DNA of 64,000 nucleotides from positions 62,001 to 126,000 of the forward strand of contig DIZI01000016.1 in the NCBI GenBank assembly GCA_002427885.1, written 5' to 3'. The notes beneath the pieces are model-generated. The model ran no database searches. It was not told the origin of the DNA and saw nothing but the letters and a program-made list of their open reading frames with translations. This DNA is from Paludibacter sp. UBA6032. Lineage in GTDB: Bacteria > Bacteroidota > Bacteroidia > Bacteroidales > Paludibacteraceae. Positions 35,107 through 44,036 of this stretch are shown here, piece after piece. The first letter of the stretch is position 1. Each line of letters opens with the position of its first letter. The position numbers were made by a program, and so were the translations under genes.

Positions 35107-35727
35107 ATGAAAAAAACATGCATTTTATTATTGGCAATAATTGCCTCTAATTTCTTATCGGGACAAAATATTGAACTTCCTGCAGCACAAAAAACCGGAG
35201 GAATGCCTTTGATGGAAGCATTGGCAAACAGAGCTACTGTCAGAGCTTTTGATTCAACAGAACTGTCCATTCAACAATTGTCAAATTTATTGTGGGCATC
35301 ATTCGGTGTAAACAGGGCTGATGGCAAAAGAACAGCACCATCCGCCAATAACAAGCAGGAAATGGAAATTTATGTCCTCTTAAAAAGCGGTTCTTATCTT
35401 TATGATGCGCTGAACAACAAGCTCAACCTGATTACAACTGAAGATTTACGTAGCCAGGCAGCAACCCAACGATTCGCCGAAGCGCCTGTTCAGTTGATTT
35501 TTGTTGCCGACCTTGCCAAAAGAGGTGGAGACTCTGAAGCTAGTTTAAGAACCGCAAATATTGATTGCGGCTATATCTCACAAAACACCTACTTATTTTG
35601 TACCTCAGAAGGGCTCGTAACTGGTGCGAGAGGTAGTTTCAACCGGGATGTTTTAATTCCAAAGCTAAACTTGAGACCCGAACAAAAAATTCTGTTAGCT
35701 CATTCGGTAGGTTATCAAAAAAAATAA
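35107..35727 (+). CDS. Secreted nitroreductase (SagB-like)
   Basis: 206 residues with a signal peptide (to about residue 20, FLSGQ). The FMN-binding nitroreductase fold follows: PLMEALANRATVRAFDSTELS, LSNLLWASFGVNR, RTAPSANNKQEMEIYV and a C-terminal ILLAHSVGYQK. The ThcOx/SagB-type subgroup has this short form. Export of a flavoprotein from an anaerobe is unusual but recurrent in Bacteroidota. It lies 37 bases after the CotH gene and could be read from the same promoter. Confidence 0.8.
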   Translation: MKKTCILLLAIIASNFLSGQNIELPAAQKTGGMPLMEALANRATVRAFDSTELSIQQLSNLLWASFGVNRADGKRTAPSANNKQEMEIYVLLKSGSYLYDALNNKLNLITTEDLRSQAATQRFAEAPVQLIFVADLAKRGGDSEASLRTANIDCGYISQNTYLFCTSEGLVTGARGSFNRDVLIPKLNLRPEQKILLAHSVGYQKK

Positions 35728-35768
35728 TATCTAAATTATTCATTTATTGTTTTGCCGGTTTATATAAT

Positions 35769-35792
35769 AAAGGTTGCCTGAAGGCAACCTTT
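35769..35792 (+). terminator. Terminator after nitroreductase
   Basis: AAAGGTTGCC/GGCAACCTTT with a four-base TGAA loop and trailing T. Confidence 0.8.
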
Positions 35793-35999
35793 TCACATTT
35801 AAAAGATGTGTAGACAAAACAATAAATCAACAAAAGTATTTCAATTTGCTGTTCCAACATGAAAATCTGTAAGACAAAATTTCAAAAATATTTTTTTTAA
35901 TTGGAATAATACATAATTAGTGATTATTTTACTATTTTTGCATGAATTTAGTTTTTCATACAACTAGTACGGATAATATTCAACTGAAATTATTTTGCT

Positions 36000-37115
36000 A
36001 TGAATGACAATTTAATCCTCATCATTTCAGCTTCTGCAGTTTTAAATTTATCGTTAATAACCATATTAAGTTGGGTAAAGTCAAAAGACAAACCTGATAA
36101 TTTCTGGTTGGGTTGGCTGTTCTTCGCACCCTGTGTCGCAATTTTAGACAACACATTTATTTTTGCCGACCGGGGAACAATTCTGCTTTACCATTTAGGG
36201 TTATTTTCAAACCTGTCTTTTGGTGGATTGCTGATTACTTTTGTTGATAGCTTTCTACATTACGACAGAAAGACAATAAAATTCAACTGGCTATTATTTA
36301 TTCCAACATTTACCTACGTACCTTTTATTATATTGTGTTTCATTCAACCCAATTGGGCAACCGAAACCATTCGGGCTTCGGAAACAGGTAAAATGACGAT
36401 TTTCGCTACTATTTACAACATGATAATTTGTGGTTATTCAATTGGTGCCAACGTTTATTTGCTTTGGAAACACAATCAAATCGGGATGAAACCTGCAACA
36501 AAAAATAAACGTACTCTACTCCTCAATGAATTTCTATGGACCATTATGATTCTTCAATCCATGGCCTTTATTCCGTTTTTATTTAAATTGGATATCGATT
36601 ATATTATCTTATACATGCCCATAATGGGTCAATTGTTCTTCGTTTATGTGTTTTTCAGAATGACGTATTCAATGAAATTATTCGAAAATCAGGCTATTTC
36701 CCAAAGCCCCGCTGAAAATGCTGTTAAATACGCTGCATTAAAATTAGACGACCACAAAGTTGAAGATATCCGCATGCAAATTATTGAGTTAATGGAAAAG
36801 AAAAAATCATATTTGAATATGGATTACACCCTTTCCGATATGTCCAAAGAATTGAAAATTTTGCCCAACTTACTTTCCATGGTCATAAACAGTAAATTAA
36901 ATTGCTGCTTCAACGAATATATTAATACCCTGCGAATAAAAACTGCTATTGAATTGCTGAATAAAGCCGGCAAAAACAACCTGACCATCGAAGCCATTGC
37001 TTACGAATCGGGATTTAATAATCGAACCAGCTTTTATAAAGCATTTAAAAAACAGACCGGAAAATTACCAAAAGAATACCTGAAAAAGGAAAAGGAATTG
37101 AAAGAGGTTATCTGA
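36000..37115 (+). CDS. Membrane-anchored AraC-family regulator
   Basis: 371 residues. The first about 230 residues form seven hydrophobic helices (starting LILIISASAVLNLSLITIL), a linker follows, and the last about 100 residues are an AraC-type double HTH: MDYTLSDMSKELKI, then the consensus IEAIAYESGFNNRTSFYKAFKKQTG. This architecture, a seven-helix sensor fused to an AraC domain, is common in Bacteroidota. The ligand and regulon are unknown; the neighbouring nitroreductase, CotH and BspA genes are possible targets. TATTTTTG at 35933-35940 is a potential -7 box. Confidence 0.85.
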   Translation: MNDNLILIISASAVLNLSLITILSWVKSKDKPDNFWLGWLFFAPCVAILDNTFIFADRGTILLYHLGLFSNLSFGGLLITFVDSFLHYDRKTIKFNWLLFIPTFTYVPFIILCFIQPNWATETIRASETGKMTIFATIYNMIICGYSIGANVYLLWKHNQIGMKPATKNKRTLLLNEFLWTIMILQSMAFIPFLFKLDIDYIILYMPIMGQLFFVYVFFRMTYSMKLFENQAISQSPAENAVKYAALKLDDHKVEDIRMQIIELMEKKKSYLNMDYTLSDMSKELKILPNLLSMVINSKLNCCFNEYINTLRIKTAIELLNKAGKNNLTIEAIAYESGFNNRTSFYKAFKKQTGKLPKEYLKKEKELKEVI

Positions 37116-37151
37116 TGACAAGTTCTTTCATTCTATTTTTTTATTCAATTT

Positions 37152-37193
37152 TGCATTAGTAGAGACAAGATGTTTCTTGTCTCTACTAATGCA
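37152..37193. repeat. AGAGAC palindrome, copy 1
   Basis: A perfect 19-bp inverted repeat (37152-37170 with 37175-37193), loop TGTT. The core is AGAGACAAGA/TCTTGTCTCT. It lies between the convergent AraC and BspA genes, two bases from the BspA stop codon, so it may also terminate transcription in both directions. Confidence 0.85.
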
Positions 37194-37194
37194 T

Positions 37195-38820
37195 TTACAT
37201 TTTCACCTTAACGGTCTTATTTGACGTTTTTACTAAATAAATCGAATTATGCTCTACCGGTATTGTTAGGCGTTCACCTTGTGATTGAATGGTTTGTAAC
37301 ATTATTCCATTGATATTATAAATAACCACAGTTTCGCCTGCCGATGTTCCGTCTATAATTATTGCTGACTGAGTGGCATATACTTTTAATTGATTATTTG
37401 GAAGGTTTGTTATTGAAGAAGGAGCACCTTTTTTGATAATAGCACCAGGAAACCAACTAATCCAATAAAAATTTCCCTTATAACCAGTTACAGCATCATC
37501 TGTAGGAACATACACATCGGTTATTGCTGATAAGATAGGTTGAATAAGTTTGGTGGGATCAAATACTGCTATGTTAGTAAAGCAACCTGAACCAAGTGTT
37601 GGTGGTGTTGTATTCAAGCTATAGATAGTCTTCAGATTAACACAGTTATCAAAAGCCTGATCTGCAATAGTAGTAACACCACTACCAATTGTTACACTAG
37701 TCAGTCCGCTACAACCAAAAAATGTAGCATTTCCTATAGCAGTAACTCCATTTGGTATAATTATGCTTGTCAACCCTGTACAACCATAAAAAACCTGATC
37801 GCTAATTGAAGTAACTGCATTTGGAATATTAATATTAGTCAACCCTGTACAGCCGTTAAATGCAGAGAGCCCTATAGATTTTAATGTGTTAGGTAAAATT
37901 ATGCTAGTGAGCCCGGTGCAATTAGAGAAAGTCATACTACTTAAAGATGTCAAGCCATTAGGTAGTATAACACTGTTTAGTCCTAAACAACCCTCAAAAG
38001 CTGAACCTCCAATAAAATTTACCGAACTGGGTAACGTTACACTGGAAAGTCCGATACAGTGATAAAAAGCTTGATAGTTAATGGTTGTTACGGTAGCTGG
38101 TAAAATATAACTTCCTGTTTTTGAAATTGGACATTCCTTCAGAATTGTTTGCAACTTATTATAAAATACCCCTTCATGACTTGAGAAGCCCGCATTATTT
38201 GGATCTACTGAAATAAAGGCACTACAATTAAAAAAAGAATTATCAATAATTGTAGAGACTGAAGAAGGAATAGTTATTGAGGTCAAACCTATACAACCAG
38301 AGAATGCATGAGCAGCAATTTCAGTAACTTTAGAAGGAATATTTATCGAATTCAACCCAATACAACCCGAGAATGCTGAGTCTGGAATTCGGGTAATTCC
38401 AGAAGGCAAGGTAACACTAATTAAACTTTTGCAATCCTGAAAACCTCCAAAAGCGGTCAGAGATACAGGACAAATTATGGAAGTCAATGACTGTTTCCCT
38501 TTGAAGCTTACATTAAATGATGGCATCTCATTTTGGAAATTCCATGAATAACCTGGTACTATACCCTCATAACCATTGTATTCAACTATACTTGCAGCAC
38601 TTAAATCCAATACCGACAATACAGTCATATCATTATACATAGTTTTAAAATCACGCGCATCAATAGTTCCTGTGACAGTAAGGTCGGTAACCGTGCTAAG
38701 GTTGCCTCCAGCGGCAGTAATTGCGGTCGTTAAACCACCGGCAGTGGAATTTACTGTTAGAGAGAATGCACCTTGCCCCATCAAGATAAGGCTTAGAAAT
38801 AGAAAAATAGATTTTTTCAT
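37195..38820 (-). CDS. BspA-type leucine-rich-repeat surface protein
   Basis: 541 residues: signal peptide (to about residue 20, GAFS), then about fourteen BspA/LRR_5 units of about 23 residues with the theme GCTGLTSI-x-IP-x-x-V-x-SI-x-x-x-AF. A linker follows, and a C-terminal domain of about 70 residues (LKVYATQSAIIIDG...VVIYNINGIML...SIYLVKTSNKTVKV) resembles a T9SS sorting domain. BspA-like proteins mediate adhesion to host or matrix proteins; here the ligand is unknown. Its N- and C-termini closely match the 777-residue paralogue at 40081. The gene is flanked on both sides by palindromes with the AGAGACAAG core. Confidence 0.9.
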   Translation of the reverse strand: MKKSIFLFLSLILMGQGAFSLTVNSTAGGLTTAITAAGGNLSTVTDLTVTGTIDARDFKTMYNDMTVLSVLDLSAASIVEYNGYEGIVPGYSWNFQNEMPSFNVSFKGKQSLTSIICPVSLTAFGGFQDCKSLISVTLPSGITRIPDSAFSGCIGLNSINIPSKVTEIAAHAFSGCIGLTSITIPSSVSTIIDNSFFNCSAFISVDPNNAGFSSHEGVFYNKLQTILKECPISKTGSYILPATVTTINYQAFYHCIGLSSVTLPSSVNFIGGSAFEGCLGLNSVILPNGLTSLSSMTFSNCTGLTSIILPNTLKSIGLSAFNGCTGLTNINIPNAVTSISDQVFYGCTGLTSIIIPNGVTAIGNATFFGCSGLTSVTIGSGVTTIADQAFDNCVNLKTIYSLNTTPPTLGSGCFTNIAVFDPTKLIQPILSAITDVYVPTDDAVTGYKGNFYWISWFPGAIIKKGAPSSITNLPNNQLKVYATQSAIIIDGTSAGETVVIYNINGIMLQTIQSQGERLTIPVEHNSIYLVKTSNKTVKVKM

Positions 38821-38866
38821 CTTGATTGTGTTTGTTTTGAAATGATTTGTATTATGTTTTACGATT

Positions 38867-38898
38867 TTTTAGAGACAAGGCATGTCTTGTCTCTAAAA
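38867..38898. repeat. AGAGAC palindrome, copy 2
   Basis: 13-bp arms (38867-38879 with 38886-38898), loop GCATGT, sharing the AGAGACAAG/CTTGTCTCT core with copy 1. It lies 47 bases upstream of the BspA start. Confidence 0.85.
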
Positions 38899-38970
38899 GT
38901 AATGAATATTTTAAGGGAATAAAACAACCGATTTTCCAATCGTTCATTTTACACACTGCTTCTTGTGCGC

Positions 38971-39375
38971 TTATTCTTCTATGGCCAAATCTTGATAGTA
39001 ATTCAAAGCCCCTGAAGCATAATCGATGAAGATCCAAAGCCCCTGGATCCAGAAATTTGCCTTATCCCTTGTTTTTGACACATTAACCTTTTGGCGACCG
39101 TTTTTATTTTCTATTTCAAGCTGTAATTCATTCGGAGCTAAATCAAGGTAATAACGGCGAACAACGAACGGAGACGATTTGTCGCTTCCGTCGTAAACAA
39201 TTTTATATTTCAGCTCTTTTCCATTCTGAAATACTTTTATATCTTTGTTGGAATTTGTGATTGAGATATTTATAGCTTTCTTTAAATCTCCGTCCTTTTG
39301 TAACCGAAGAATAGTTCCACAACTCGTATTCAAAAACAAAATACAGAGGAATAATATATAGTTAATTGATTTCAT
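38971..39375 (-). CDS. Small PEGA-like lipoprotein
   Basis: 134 residues from the Met at 39375 (a Met four codons earlier is also possible). Signal peptide with lipobox LNTSC followed by GTIL. The mature domain is a short beta domain (ISITNSNKDIKVFQNGKELKYK, YYLDLAPNELQLEI) like PEGA domains. It ends in a hydrophobic stretch FWIQGLWIFIDYASGALNYY, which recalls the G/A-rich membrane-like tail of many Bacteroidota lipoproteins. Same architecture as the neighbouring 215-residue lipoprotein. Function unknown. Confidence 0.65.
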   Translation of the reverse strand: MKSINYILFLCILFLNTSCGTILRLQKDGDLKKAINISITNSNKDIKVFQNGKELKYKIVYDGSDKSSPFVVRRYYLDLAPNELQLEIENKNGRQKVNVSKTRDKANFWIQGLWIFIDYASGALNYYQDLAIEE

Positions 39376-39403
39376 ATTGGCAGTCATTTATATTAGCATT
39401 TGA

Positions 39404-40051
39404 TTATTTGTTTTTGTTTACAGAAGATGGGGTCAGTTTTGTTTGCACCTTAGTATTATAAAAGACTGTGGCGTTTTTGTTGCTTGCTACCTTCTCCATG
39501 TCTACGCTAGGTAGTTTCATTAAAGAATTGTCCAAAACATCAATTAAAGTACCATAACCTCCCGTTAGTAAATCAAGAAATAGATATCCTGATACTTCAT
39601 CTGCAATGTTTCGTTTCAACAAAATATCTTTCTGACCGTATTTTTCATTTTTGACTGTCAATGTGTAGTATTTGTGTACAGGATTTACTTTGATTGCCGG
39701 TTTAGAAGTTACTTTAAAAGTATTGTAATAATAACCACTTGCCACTTGCGTTGCACTAAATTCAACCATTTTACATTTAATAGGCTTTCCATCAATAAAA
39801 AATTGGGTATTTGCAAGATCATTGGAGTTTATATCAAAATATACGGGACATGTAAAGTCATTATATGCATATACTATTGTTGCACAGCTTGAAAAGCAAA
39901 ACATTATCACAAGGCAGCTTATTAACGGTATTGCAATTCTCCGAATACCTCTTGTGTGGCTATTTTTAGAAAAATGTATTTTCCTGAGAATCAAAATAAT
40001 TTCGTTTTTGCACTTCTGTTTAAACGCTTTAAATAATAGTTCTTTTTTCAT
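39404..40051 (-). CDS. PEGA-like lipoprotein with long n-region
   Basis: 215 residues from ATG 40051; a GTG at 40084, overlapping the stop of the upstream BspA gene, would add 11 Lys/Asn-rich residues. The lipobox FCFSSC is followed by ATIVYAY. It is preceded by about 35 basic residues, an unusually long n-region, so the true start could be internal at a non-ATG codon. The mature part has FDINSNDLANTQFFIDGKPI, YYTLTVKNEKYGQKDILL and the hydrophobic VSGYLFLDLLTGGYGTLIDV, parallel to the 134-residue lipoprotein. It is translationally close to the BspA/BACON gene and probably co-transcribed. Confidence 0.65.
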   Translation of the reverse strand: MKKELLFKAFKQKCKNEIILILRKIHFSKNSHTRGIRRIAIPLISCLVIMFCFSSCATIVYAYNDFTCPVYFDINSNDLANTQFFIDGKPIKCKMVEFSATQVASGYYYNTFKVTSKPAIKVNPVHKYYTLTVKNEKYGQKDILLKRNIADEVSGYLFLDLLTGGYGTLIDVLDNSLMKLPSVDMEKVASNKNATVFYNTKVQTKLTPSSVNKNK

Positions 40052-40080
40052 TTGTTTGTTTTTAATTTTGTTTTTAATTT

Positions 40081-42414
40081 TCACAATACAACCTTCACCG
40101 TTTTACTTGTAGTCTTTACTAAATAAATCCCATTGTCACGCACAGCTAGGATTAAGCGATCACCTTTTGATTGGACGGTTTGTAGTTGCACACCAACAAG
40201 ATTATAAACCGACACCGTTTCTCCCAACGTTGTTCCTTCTACAATTATTGCAGACTGAGTTGGATAGACTTTTACATTTGAGTTCGTCAAAGTTGGAACA
40301 GCAGAAGGTGCTCCTTTCTTGATAATAGTTCCCGGGAAAATGCCTATCCAAGTCGTATTGGCTTTATAGGCGGTTACTGCGGCATCGGTTGGAACAAACA
40401 CGTCAGTAATAACAATTGTGCCATCTTGAGTTGCTGCGAAACAATTGCCTCCTATCGTAGGTGGTGTGGGATTTAAGCTATAGATTGTTTTGATACCGGT
40501 ACACGCACCAAATGCAGCACCCCCTATACTGGTTAGAGTAGCTGGAAGGATTAAAGTGTTGGCTATACCAGTACATCCCGTAAAAGCACGGATTTCTATA
40601 GTAGTGAGCATGTTTGATAGTGTTATGGCAGTAATGCCGGTGCAATAGTAAAAAGCAGAATTACCTATGTTAATTACGGAATTAGGAACTGTATATGCAC
40701 CCGTTTTACCAGCAGGATATTGTATTATTTTAGTTTGGTTTTTATTAAAAAGAACTCCATTAATTGTTGAAAAAAATTGATTGGTCTCAGGGACAATAAA
40801 ATCGGTTATGCCAGAACAACCACTATAAGGACCATATCCAATACTGGTTAGCGCGGTAGGGAAGGTAACAGCACCTATAATCCCAGTACAACCGCTAAAA
40901 GCACCATCTTTAATTTTCTTAAGTGCCGTAGGGAAAGTTAATGATGTAATACTTGTGCAACCATAAAAAGAAGCTCCTCCTATGCTGTCGAGCCCTGCAG
41001 GGAAGTTTATGGCAGTGAGACCAGTACAATTCATAAAAGCATTATCTCCTATACTAGTCATTCCAGTGGGTAGGGCTATGGTTTTGAGGGTGGTTTTACC
41101 TTTACCAGTGGCACCATTCACAAAAGCAACACCTGGTAGTTGGTTTGCAGGATAAGCTGTTGAAAACGCTACAATACTTGCAAAACTAATATCTATTACG
41201 GCGAGCAGTGGCATTGAATTTAAGGTGCCAAAATCACGAATATCGATATTTCCAGTAACGGTAAGATTTGTAACTGATGATTTTTCTGTATCCGTTAATA
41301 AATAGCTCAATGTACCGGCTGTTGTTACATTAACCGTTTTGGAAACTGGCGTGGGTATCGATGCTGCAGCTTGCGTTGCAGAAATTACAATAGTTGCAAC
41401 ACCTACACCGGTAATAGTTAAATTAGCGGTGCGAGATGAATTTTCTGTATTTGCTGTTGTAGCAGTTACTGTTATTGTTCCATTGTTTGAACCTGATGTT
41501 GGACTAACAACACAAACGGATTGATCGCTCGTTATTGTCCAACTTGTGTTAGAAGTAATAGTAAATGTAGTTGAGCTGTTGGCCGCAGACGATACCTGTA
41601 ATGCTGTTGCCGAAACTGATAAAAATGGTCCACCAATTGTTCCTACTTTTTTAATAATTGTTCCCGGGAATGCAGTTATCCAATCATAATTGGCTCTAAA
41701 AGCAGTAACTGCGGCATCTGTAGGCACAAATACGTCATTAATACTTTTACCATTGAACCAATCCTTATCAACAGTTGGTGGTGTAGTGGTTAAGCAATTA
41801 AATGTTTTTAAATTACTACAACCAAAAGCCCATGTTTTAATTGATGTAACAGCATTTCCAATTGTTAGACTTAATAGTCCGGAGCAATCGTATAAAATAT
41901 TAGCATTTATAACAGTAACTCCATTTGGAATAACAATATCGGTAAATGAATTACAACTCTGAAAAGCTCTGGCATTTATAGTTGTAACTGTTTCGGGAAT
42001 GGTTATATTTGTCAAATTTAGACATCCATAAAATGCACTATTACCAATTGAAGATAATGCATTTGGAAGTGTTATTTTTGTTAAACTTAGTTTCTGCGAT
42101 TTTCCCATGTAGAAAGACTCGCTTGGTATTTCATTAGCAGGATAGACAGTTGTATTAGTTGATGTACCTAATGTGCCCGAATAATCAACAATTGTTGCAC
42201 CACTTAGATCAATTTCTGCGATTGCAGTCATATTATCACGCATCGTTTTAAAGTCACGGGCATCAATCGTTCCTGTAACAGTAAGGTTAGTAACTGTGCT
42301 TAAATCAGCACCTACAGCAGTTGCCAAACTACCGGCAACATTATTAACGGTTAATGAGAAAGCACCTTGCCCCATCATGATAAGGCTTAGCAATAGAAAG
42401 ATTGTTTTTTTCAT
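40081..42414 (-). CDS. BspA-type LRR protein with BACON domain
   Basis: 777 residues. Signal peptide almost identical to that of the 541-residue paralogue. A first LRR_5 block spans about 30-235. A BACON domain follows at about 265-350 (LSVSATALQVSSAANSSTTF, SWTITSDQSVCVVSPTSGS), then a second LRR_5 block at about 360-690 and a sorting-like C-terminus (VKVYPTQSAIIVEG...GIYLVKTTSKTVKV). The conserved phrase NLTVTG-x-IDARDFKTM before the first repeats occurs in both paralogues. BACON domains are associated with carbohydrate- or mucin-binding surface proteins. The domain order looks like a duplication of a BspA unit with BACON inserted. Confidence 0.88.
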   Translation of the reverse strand: MKKTIFLLLSLIMMGQGAFSLTVNNVAGSLATAVGADLSTVTNLTVTGTIDARDFKTMRDNMTAIAEIDLSGATIVDYSGTLGTSTNTTVYPANEIPSESFYMGKSQKLSLTKITLPNALSSIGNSAFYGCLNLTNITIPETVTTINARAFQSCNSFTDIVIPNGVTVINANILYDCSGLLSLTIGNAVTSIKTWAFGCSNLKTFNCLTTTPPTVDKDWFNGKSINDVFVPTDAAVTAFRANYDWITAFPGTIIKKVGTIGGPFLSVSATALQVSSAANSSTTFTITSNTSWTITSDQSVCVVSPTSGSNNGTITVTATTANTENSSRTANLTITGVGVATIVISATQAAASIPTPVSKTVNVTTAGTLSYLLTDTEKSSVTNLTVTGNIDIRDFGTLNSMPLLAVIDISFASIVAFSTAYPANQLPGVAFVNGATGKGKTTLKTIALPTGMTSIGDNAFMNCTGLTAINFPAGLDSIGGASFYGCTSITSLTFPTALKKIKDGAFSGCTGIIGAVTFPTALTSIGYGPYSGCSGITDFIVPETNQFFSTINGVLFNKNQTKIIQYPAGKTGAYTVPNSVINIGNSAFYYCTGITAITLSNMLTTIEIRAFTGCTGIANTLILPATLTSIGGAAFGACTGIKTIYSLNPTPPTIGGNCFAATQDGTIVITDVFVPTDAAVTAYKANTTWIGIFPGTIIKKGAPSAVPTLTNSNVKVYPTQSAIIVEGTTLGETVSVYNLVGVQLQTVQSKGDRLILAVRDNGIYLVKTTSKTVKVVL

Positions 42415-42605
42415 AATTATTGTTTTGCAGTCGTCAAACCTGATAAAAAGCCTGAATAACCAGTTTATAATTCTCAGAATAGCTTAAATAATATCAGCAA
42501 TTTTTTTTATGAAAGTATTAAACCCGAAAGCAAATATTATTAATCAGTTTATTTTTTAATGTCTGCTTTCGGATTTCATTAAACGCGGTTATTCTTGCCA
42601 ACGAT

Positions 42606-43826
42606 CTATTTATTGATGACAACCACTTTGTTGGCTTCGTTTATTAACACCAAAGCATTATCCAGCAATGCCATATCAACAACAACTGCATCGACATCGA
42701 TGGTCTTTACAAGCTTTCCTTTAGCCACATCGAGCACAGTTATATTCTGAACGAAATCTTTTTTGATTCTTTTTCCTCCGGCAATATAAACAGCATTTTC
42801 ATCGGCGCAAAGGAAATTCCCGTTTGAATTTTTGACACCCAAAAATCCGCTATATCGTACACCACGAAGTAATGGAAGTCCAATATCTTTTTTGTTTTCC
42901 CAAACTTTTTTCCCTTTAATTGTAAAAGCCATTACATCAAAATTGGTGGCAACAAATAATGTACTGCTATTATGTGTCAACGAACTAGCACCGCTGCCAG
43001 CGTTTCCATTGGCATCCACAAATTCATCCCAATCTTTATCAAGATTTTCCTTTATACAAAACAATCTGGCAACCCCATCCTTTTGGCCTTTTGGACCTGT
43101 AGGACAATTTGCCAGAAATATTTGATTTTGAAAAAATATCGGAGCGATATTCATAACTTGTAAAGCGGAGAAAACACCATACATAACTTTTTGTTTTGTG
43201 AGTTTTCCATCTAAATCTATCAATGAAAGTCTTGAAGATGTGGCAGCGTAAATTGCATTGTTTGCTATTAAAGGTTGGTTTGGCGTAAAGTGATCAAAAA
43301 TATTTTTTCCGATTTTTATCTTTTCACCTACGAAAGTTTTTGATTTTAGAGCTCCGGATGCTAAATTGAAAATATAAAGTGAGTCATTGCTCATAAGTGT
43401 TACAATATCTTTATCCATTGATGGATAGGAAATTTGAGTATTACCATTGATTTTCGTCGACCATTTTTCATTGCCACTTAAATCAAGTATTCCTAATTCA
43501 TCATCGGTAATTATGATTTTGTCCCACAATGAACTAAAGCTGCTGAAAAGTTTACCTTCCCTGCCCTTATAGATATAATTACTGTAAGCAATTAAGCCGT
43601 CTTTTATTTCTAACAGTCGAATTGAAGTCTCCGGAAGTTGTTTCTCCCAAAGAACGGTTAAGTCTGGTTTTAGAGCGGCTACACCCTTTTGTCCGGCTAC
43701 ATAAATAATACCTTTATCGACTTTCAACGAAGTGAAATTACCGATAGTTAAGCTCTGGGAATTTGTCGAAATTGCAATAAATAATATTGCAACCAACATA
43801 AAGCATTTTGATAGTTTCGTTTTCAT
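42606..43826 (-). CDS. Secreted PQQ-like beta-propeller protein
   Basis: 406 residues with a signal peptide (to about residue 24, STNSQ). Repeating blade motifs are LKVDKGIIYVAGQKGVAALK, LWEKQLPE, GILDLSGNEKWSTKI, AIYAATSSRLSLIDLDGKL and NITVLDVAKGKLVKTIDV, typical of PQQ/WD40-like propellers without cofactor residues I can identify. There is no lipobox and no sorting domain. Likely a periplasmic or outer-membrane-associated scaffold. A TATTTTTG box on the minus strand at 43871-43878 may be its -7 element. Confidence 0.7.
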   Translation of the reverse strand: MKTKLSKCFMLVAILFIAISTNSQSLTIGNFTSLKVDKGIIYVAGQKGVAALKPDLTVLWEKQLPETSIRLLEIKDGLIAYSNYIYKGREGKLFSSFSSLWDKIIITDDELGILDLSGNEKWSTKINGNTQISYPSMDKDIVTLMSNDSLYIFNLASGALKSKTFVGEKIKIGKNIFDHFTPNQPLIANNAIYAATSSRLSLIDLDGKLTKQKVMYGVFSALQVMNIAPIFFQNQIFLANCPTGPKGQKDGVARLFCIKENLDKDWDEFVDANGNAGSGASSLTHNSSTLFVATNFDVMAFTIKGKKVWENKKDIGLPLLRGVRYSGFLGVKNSNGNFLCADENAVYIAGGKRIKKDFVQNITVLDVAKGKLVKTIDVDAVVVDMALLDNALVLINEANKVVVINK

Positions 43827-44036
43827 TTTGATAATTATGAATTGATTTATTACTTAAGATTAATTTGGAGCAAAAATATACTAAAAGAAAAACAGCGGTG
43901 TTAATATACATAAATGTTGACAAATTAAAATCCAAGTAAATGACTTTCCGTAATTAATAATTTTATCGAAATCTGAACAAATTTGCTTCTTAATCAGTTA
44001 GTTCTAACAGAGAGATAAACACTAAAAAAATGAATT

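Noticed and set aside
37195..42414. Tandem DNA repeats in the BspA genes as independent repeat elements
   Set aside because: They are the coding repeats of LRR_5 units and need no separate explanation.
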